This document shows, in pieces, positions 47,142-64,000 of a DNA stretch of 64,000 nt. The stretch comes from Holacanthus passer (lineage: Eukaryota > Chordata > Actinopteri > Pomacanthidae). Below the pieces are notes generated by a model. That model was not told the DNA's origin. It made no database searches and saw only the letters and a program-made list of their open reading frames with translations. The stretch covers positions 431,001 to 495,000 of the forward strand of contig JAFREQ010000042.1 in NCBI GenBank assembly GCA_025331565.1. The letters run 5' to 3'. The translations under genes and the position numbers were made by a program. The stretch's first letter is position 1. The number at the start of each line of letters is the position of its first letter.

Positions 47142-50100
47142 GGCAAAGAAACATCAGTGTCAACAAGCTGGCTGGTGCTACGATAGCATCCTCATATCGC
47201 TGATTTCTATCCACCGCCTAACCATCGCAAGACCACCGCGAGGACCGAGACGTCACCTGGACAACCGTTGATCATCAAGAACATGTGAGTGAATGAAATG
47301 TTGTGTGGCTGACTTCATGACGTGATTGGCAGGTGATGCGTGTGTGAGATGTGATTGGTGGAGGCAAAATGTATTGACTTTGAAAACAGCCAACAGGAAA
47401 GTCAGTTTAGTTTCCTGAATTGGTCAATTTCCTCAACACACGTCTGAAATTTCCAAAATGAAGCAGAGTCCTAAATGTAGTTAAAATAAGCATAGTTGAG
47501 TTTGATTTACAAAGCAAACATTATTTAAAATTCATTTGTGGACAGATTCAGTGTTTGTACTAAAACAGCAAAACCACTTAGAAACCACATATAAAGACAG
47601 AATGTAGCCATGAATGTTGACGACACAACAGCAGAGCTAAACTATTCTAAATTGTTCTAATTACTCTAAATCTACTGACACTTCATTTGAACAAACATCT
47701 ATTGGATTTTGCTGCGTGGAGGGTTTAGGGGTGTTTGTGAAGCTTTGGTGAACACAGAAGTTAAGTTTTGGTTTTGGGAAGTCAAAGAATAAAATTAAAA
47801 CTTCCACCTCCACTCTTCTCCAAACCTGAGGCTAAAATTCCTCGTCCTTTATTTCATCTAGCGACGACACAGCATCACAGACATCTACAACTAACAGCGC
47901 TACGACTACGACTCCCAAGAAAACACATATTCAGCAAAGCAGTGACTGCGTCCTCATGTCTATGCAGCTGCAGCCACAAGCATCCACAACAAAGCAGCTA
48001 CCATCAGTCACGTCGTGGCTTCGATGGTTTGCTAACAGTGCGTTAGCTTCTTTTCAGAGCGAAGCCTCCCGGAGCTGAGAGCGGACTTTTTATGAAACAA
48101 TCAGATGTTTTCTGACACAGTTGTTACTCTTTAAAATTGATGATTCAATCAAGAGATTTATGTCCATCCAAACCCAGAAGTGTTTCAACAGTCAGTCAGA
48201 AAACTAATGAAGGACTTTTACTAGTGAAAACCCGAAATCCAGAAACAAATCCTTCCACTTTGAAACTCTACAGCCTCTAAATTAGCGTCAGAATCTAGAT
48301 GCAGCTATTGAACACTTTTTCTGTCAAATGAAACTTAACTCGAACAAACTGACTTTATTGCTTTGACACCAAGTCCAGTGTGACTGATTCTGTGGAGCTG
48401 AAGGTAGTTTTTGTGGTTGTTGTTCCCCTGACAGTGACTCTGATGTCATGGATCATCCAGCACAGGCCTCAACAGAGGCGACGGACCTCCGTATCACAGA
48501 GCCTGGAGACGAACCTTCCTCCTCAAACCCTCCCAGTCTAAAGCCAGAGTCACAATACTGTGTTCAACACACCCGTGTGTCCAGCCTGGGCCGACAAGCA
48601 CATCTGTTCTACTTCTCAACACAGACATTAACAGGAACAAAACATGCTTGTACAACATATAAGGTCTTGAGGACCATGAGACGCTGGAAAAAGCTAGTAA
48701 GTGAACCTTGTGTTAAAATGACTATCTACTATTTCCAGGGTCGAGAATTAACTTTCACATTTCCATCTTATTTCTGTACTTTCATTCTTTCCCCAACACT
48801 GGACACACGGAAACACGTCTTTAACATTAACAGAGAGCAGAATACTTGCAATCAGTCTCCAACAAGCAGCTTCTACACGACCTACACGTAATACGAGCTA
48901 ACGCTATAACATGCTAAGCGACCCGGTCTAACACTAACACTGGCATGTTGTGTAACATGGGAAAGTTGACGTGTATTTGAAGGGGGGGTTTCTGTGTGAA
49001 ACATTGAATGTATATACGAGGTGTTCATACATGTGCTATGCTGTGAATGTATGTAAATGTGTGTGTGTCACATGTTCCACCTTGCATGGAGAAAATCCAC
49101 CAACAGGAAAAGCCTCTCCTGTTCAGTAGCACCTCTGCAAGTCAGGCATCTAAATGGTGTGAATTAAATATCACAATCCCAGACACACACTCAGGCAGGA
49201 GATGGAGGGATGCAGGGAGGAAACAGGCAAATGCATCAAACCATACAGGCTAAACAGTAACCGCTAAATGATGCCGATACGTCACGGGACACGTCACGCA
49301 CGCACTAAAACAGCAGCATCACGGAACAACGAAGCAACAAATGTTCCCCATTAATAAACAAAAAAGCAACGATATTACCACGACACTCAGGAAACCAGGG
49401 CACGCCAGCATCTGCAGAGTTTTCAACATTTTCTGTCCATCTCGTTTGTTGTTGAGCTTGTTTATATTGTTACGTTTTCGTTATTTTTCTTCTTTACTTT
49501 TTAATGTGTTCTCTTCATTTTTTAGAATCTTCCGGAGGAACAGTTGTGACAGCTTGGAGATGACACTTGGCCCCGACTACAGTATGTCTGCAGCGATCAG
49601 TGCGATGAGCCTTCGGGTGCGCTAACGTGAACCCCCGATCCTCATTGGCTCTGTTGGGTGGAGGAGGCGGGACAAGTCGTCTTCCTCTTATCTGAACTGC
49701 ATAGATGGACTGTCCGTCTCCTCCCACCCTCCTTTAAACCCTCCTCCTCCTACCCCCCTTCCTTCCCACTGTCACCTGTCAGTCAAATGTCACGTTTTCT
49801 GTTGTGGGCCAATCGAATTCAGCAGGAAACCCAGAGGCCCTCCCTCCCCCCTGCTCTTTGGTTGGACAGGTGTGACAAGAAGAGAAGGTTGTTGTCATGG
49901 AAACCTGCCACATTGCAACGACACCCTTCCCTCAGTTCCCCCGACAGCATTTTCACCAACCAGTCGGCCAGCTGTGAAAATCAGTTCGGCGGGCAGCGTG
50001 TTGCAATCTTTCCTGGTCGTTTTCTAAATGGCGTGTGGCAGGTCTAAGCTAATTTAATAGGCTGACTGAGGTGAATGACAGGAGTGAGCAACCAATGAGA

Positions 50101-50917
50101 GGTGGTCTAAAGAGGTGGCTGAGCCAACAGCGAGGTCGGTCCCTCCCTCCCACAAACACGGGGACAAAGTTGGTTCTACTAAAGCCAGAAGGTGTTCGTC
50201 CTGCAGGACAGCATTCAGGAACCTTCTGTTCCAGAACGCAGCGCTCTGGAGCTCCAGAGTGTTCTGATGGAGCTGAAAAGGTTTTTCTAGTGAGACGACA
50301 CTGAACTGCAGAGTCGAGCACATTTAACATTTTAACATGTTGTGCAGAACGTGCTCAGTTCCAGAACTTCTTTTTGGAAATGAATGTAAGAAACTAAAAA
50401 GGAAAGGTTGGCCGTGGAATGCTCATCCTGCAGAACTCCCACCCAGCAGCCGTCACCATCGCTGTCCGGAGACTCTCGAAAAACGAAAGAAACTGTTAAA
50501 AAATAAGAAAAAAAAGCAAAACAAACAAACAAACAAGTAAATGTCATATTATAGGTCATAATTTTTTACAGGTAGTTAACCCATGTGTTGCTTCATATGT
50601 TCAATACATTTACATGTACATCTGTAATAAATAGGTTTATTTGTACCCTCTTGTTGTTTACGTTATGTATTTAAGTCAGCTATTAAGTGATGGCATTTTT
50701 ATTGTGTTTTTTTTGTCTTTGTTTTTTGAACCCCACCCAACCCCGCAGTGTTTCCTCTTATCTGTGATTGGATTGTTATCTCTTCCTAGCTGATTGGTTA
50801 TCTGTCTTGCATTTGTGTTTCAAGTTTTTGTGTTGTTGTTGTCGGTGTTTCTTTTCTCTGCTGGCGGTCAGACGGTCGGTCGGTGTCGGTCGTCACGGCG
50901 GCAGGTGGCGGAGCGTC
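41500..50917 (-). other. Gene-free stretch downstream of stx1b; may include its 3' UTR
   Basis: No coding exon recognised on either strand. It is unusually poor in recognisable transposons, has many T- or A-rich tracts and several TTTATT (minus-strand AATAAA) sites, for example near 41534 and 46799. A long stx1b 3' UTR is possible; mammalian STX1B has one of several kb. The end cannot be fixed from sequence. Confidence 0.4.
41665..41870 (+). repeat. GA-rich and G-run tract (quadruplex-prone)
   Basis: (GA)n and runs of 5-9 G at 41671-41733, then again at 41783-41868 (gggtgggtgggggggagggg). Four or more G-runs within short spacing fit a G-quadruplex on the plus strand. Confidence 0.7.
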
Positions 50918-61601
<10,684 letters not shown>

Positions 61602-62130
61602 CTGCACAGAACCCACACACACACACACACACACACACAGTTTGTTATTGAACAATAAAGTTTCTCAGTTGACACTTTTCACACGATTTGATGCTTTTTG
61701 AAGGAGCTTCAGGCGACGTCCTGTATTTCACTTTGATTCAGACGCTTGTTTTAATGACTGATCAGCTGAGCAGCTTTAACATGAGCTGAGCTTTATTCTA
61801 ATCCACACGAAGCTGCTCTGAATCAGACAGAAAGAAAATCATTTCCCCAAAACACTGAACTGGTCCTTTAGTGGTTCTGGGCTCATTTTTTGATCAACTT
61901 TACTGACACTATCAGAGATGTTTTATCTATTGGGGCTTATAAAAAAGAGAATTGATGATCTTCTGATTCCTGACTGTCACCAACTCTTTTCTGAGTCTGA
62001 ACATAAAAACCGAATGTGTCAGCAAGAAAAGGTTGAGAGAAGAAGAAGAGGAAGAAGAAGAAGTGAAGTCGGTGTTTGATGATGTGTGTACAGAAACAGT
62101 AACATCACATCACGTCAGCTGTGCTGGAGG

Positions 62131-62175
<45 letters not shown>
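62131..62175 (+). repeat. (GT)n microsatellite
   Basis: About 22 uninterrupted GT units in the stx1b intron upstream of exon 61527-61601. Confidence 0.95.
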
Positions 62176-62178
<3 letters not shown>

Positions 62179-62852
62179 CTGCAGCAGTGCAGTCAGATTT
62201 ACGAGCGCTGCAGTGCCGTTCAGCCTTTTCTACCTCTGACTCACCCCGTTCGCTCCGTCTGACCGACTCTCTTCACTCTCCTTTCACTCCGAGCTTTTAT
62301 TAGCATGTGATGCTAAAGCTCAGTAATGACAGGGAATAAAAATAACACTCCACAATCCTCCTTCCTTCCTTTATTTCAGTGTCCCACTCTCACAGGTTGG
62401 ATCTTTATTCACTTCACCAGAAACAAACTTCAGCCTTTTGTTTCTCCGGCTTTAATATTTTAAGTCAAGTTCCAGATTTTTCTGAAACTGTGTGTACGAC
62501 CCAAAGAAATTTTATCACCAAAAAATACTCTGACTTATAAAACTGTGAATGTAAATTTTCCCCTTCAAAATAAATCACATCAAATTAAGAATGTGCTCAT
62601 GTGGACACGTCAGTATTTTTACTTCACTAAAAGGTCTGAGTAGAAAATCTCCTCGGCCTCCTTTTTTAAAATTTTGTAGTATTTTTTTTAAGTCTTTTCC
62701 TCCTTTTCTCCTTTTAGACTTTTGCCTCGGAAACATCTGAGTGTTTGTGCTCGACGGTCAGTTCAGGTCACTCAGAGATTGTGATGTGATTGGCGGAACA
62801 ACTTTGTTAATCAATTAGCATTAACAAGGCTGATAATGATCACTGAAAATCC

Positions 62853-62933
62853 TGCACACACACACGCACACATACACACACACACACACACACACATACA
62901 CACGCACACACATACACACACACACACACACAC

Positions 62934-62982
<49 letters not shown>

Positions 62983-62996
62983 AACACACTGTGATG
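62853..62996 (+). repeat. (CA)n array with ACAT and ACGC interruptions
   Basis: About 140 bases of CA repeats with scattered cat and cgca units, in the stx1b intron upstream of exon 61527-61601. Confidence 0.95.
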
Positions 62997-63439
62997 TAAG
63001 GAGCACCGGAGTTGTTCTGAATGGTTGTGGTTTAGGAGCAGAACTACATCTGTACTCCTCCGCTCTCACTACAACTCCCATCATGCATTATTCAGCTGGA
63101 AACACTGGAATGCATTTTGTATGACGGCCTGTTGGCAGCGGAGAGCGAGCTGACCCAGAAGCGAGGAGAAGAAGAAGAAAGAAAGCGACATGTTTTCACC
63201 AGAGGGAAGAAGAAGAGAAGAGAGTCGCCTCCGTTTAACATGAAGCGAATTTATCACAGCAGAAATTCATCCTGTGTCCAGAAACTGAGCTTCACTCCTT
63301 TTAATCGTTGTCTCGTTAAAGTTAACTTCTAATCTGAAATCTCCAATGGAAGAAAGTACATAAGAACATATCTTGTATTTTCACATTGTTTCAACTGTTT
63401 GTGTGATTTTTGACGACATATTTTGAACTGAACTGATTA

Positions 63440-64000
63440 TCTTAGGTGGCAGCCTGCTACAGCAGCTCCCGCTCCCAGTTGAGCTTTTTACCTCTAACTT
63501 TCGTCTTTTTTAACTTTTTCGACTTTTTCTGCACGGGATTGTGCTTCTGAATGCCCAGGTCAACATGTCCACCATAGTGACTGTGTTTGTACTGGCATTT
63601 TTCATTAAGTTTTTACAATGTTTTTGTCCGTGTCTGGGGCCCCTGGGCGCAGCCGAGGCCCTATTGTTTACAGTCGGGATCAGCTGTTGGTGCTCCGTAA
63701 CACAGCGGTGCTGTCGGACGAGACGCCTGAGTTTCCCCGAGAGATAAAGAGGAGAAGACGGGGGAGCCGTGCCGGAGCCCAGCGCCGCGACAGGAGGAGA
63801 AGATACCGACCGGTCCTCCCGTCCATCACCATGGGGAACGTAAGATCTCTCCCCAACAAGATGGACGAGTCAGCGGCGCTGACCCGACGCCAGAGGGAGT
63901 ACCGGGAGTGGAGCATCATGGTGTTTACAGAGACATGGCTGACCCCGCGGACCCTGGACACGATCGTCACACTGGACGGATTTAACCTGCTGCGGGCGAC
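63440..64000 (+). mobile_element. 5' end of a non-LTR retrotransposon (LINE), cut by window edge
   Basis: A G+C-rich block begins at about 63446 (ggtggcagcctgctacagca) in A/T-rich surroundings and runs into an open LINE frame (next entry). It probably starts at its own 5' UTR, which would make it one of the few copies here that is not 5'-truncated. It lies within or upstream of stx1b and is antisense to it. Confidence 0.75.
63618..64000 (+). CDS. LINE polyprotein, N-terminal part of endonuclease domain (3' partial)
   Basis: The frame opens with ATG at 63618 just after an in-frame TAA at 63606 and stays open to the window end (127 codons). It contains VYSRDQLLVLRNTAVLS, an Arg-rich stretch, then PSITMGNVRSLPNKMDE and SIMVFTETWLT, the first two conserved blocks of the apurinic endonuclease-like (EEP) domain of LINE proteins (NVRSL..K, and TETWL with the metal-binding Glu). 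A second possible start is the Met at 63831. No stop or frameshift within the part seen. Identity to a named LINE clade is not claimed. Confidence 0.8.
   Translation, partial: MFLSVSGAPGRSRGPIVYSRDQLLVLRNTAVLSDETPEFPREIKRRRRGSRAGAQRRDRRRRYRPVLPSITMGNVRSLPNKMDESAALTRRQREYREWSIMVFTETWLTPRTLDTIVTLDGFNLLRA

Noticed and set aside
48448..48891. 147-codon open frame downstream of stx1b
   Set aside because: No recognisable domain, no supporting splice or promoter signal, and it lies in sequence that may be stx1b 3' UTR in the other orientation.

Overview
The window is vertebrate nuclear DNA, almost certainly from a teleost fish. It has short GT-AG introns, many CA/GT microsatellites, relics of fish-type LINE and Tc1-like elements, and protein-coding exons that read clearly as vertebrate orthologues. 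Four protein-coding genes are recognised, all annotated here by joining exons at visible splice sites whose phases fit.

Layout: (1) 30-7582 (+) holds the 3' fifteen coding exons of med15, a Mediator tail subunit; the KIX-domain exons lie left of the window. (2) 8654-13577 (-) is a complete 13-exon thoc6, a WD40 subunit of the THO/TREX mRNA-export complex, tail to tail with med15. Its promoter at about 13.69-13.74 kb carries a CRE and a ZNF143-like site. (3) A CpG island at 15.65-16.85 kb, with a non-coding first exon, starts a large C2H2 zinc-finger gene best matched to ZNF646. It has three coding exons (22428-28783), about 1526 residues and about 32 fingers. A second, nearly identical copy of its last four fingers lies 6.2 kb downstream (34988-35415) as what looks like an alternative terminal exon, with its own acceptor, stop codon and poly(A) signal. 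(4) 50918-61601 (-) holds the last seven coding exons of stx1b, the neuronal plasma-membrane t-SNARE; the N-terminal exons lie right of the window. The znf646-stx1b neighbourhood matches the mammalian ZNF646/ZNF668/STX4/STX1B block.

The rest is non-coding and repeat-rich. It includes a non-autonomous Tc1-like element with clear terminal inverted repeats (31842-32588), a second Tc1-like relic (about 37433-37652), LINE fragments, several copies of dispersed repeat families, and a roughly 1.56-kb, 12-bp minisatellite without indels inside an stx1b intron. At the right edge is the 5' end of a LINE whose endonuclease reading frame is still open. The 15 kb between the zinc-finger gene and stx1b shows no gene I can support; part may be stx1b 3' UTR.

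The most interesting observation is the duplicated zinc-finger terminal exon. A donor inside the canonical last exon is in the right phase to splice to it, which would swap the last four fingers and the C-terminus and change a predicted base-contact residue. Also notable are an apparent 1-nt frameshift in a med15 polyalanine run and a 32-fold Ala-Gln repeat in med15.
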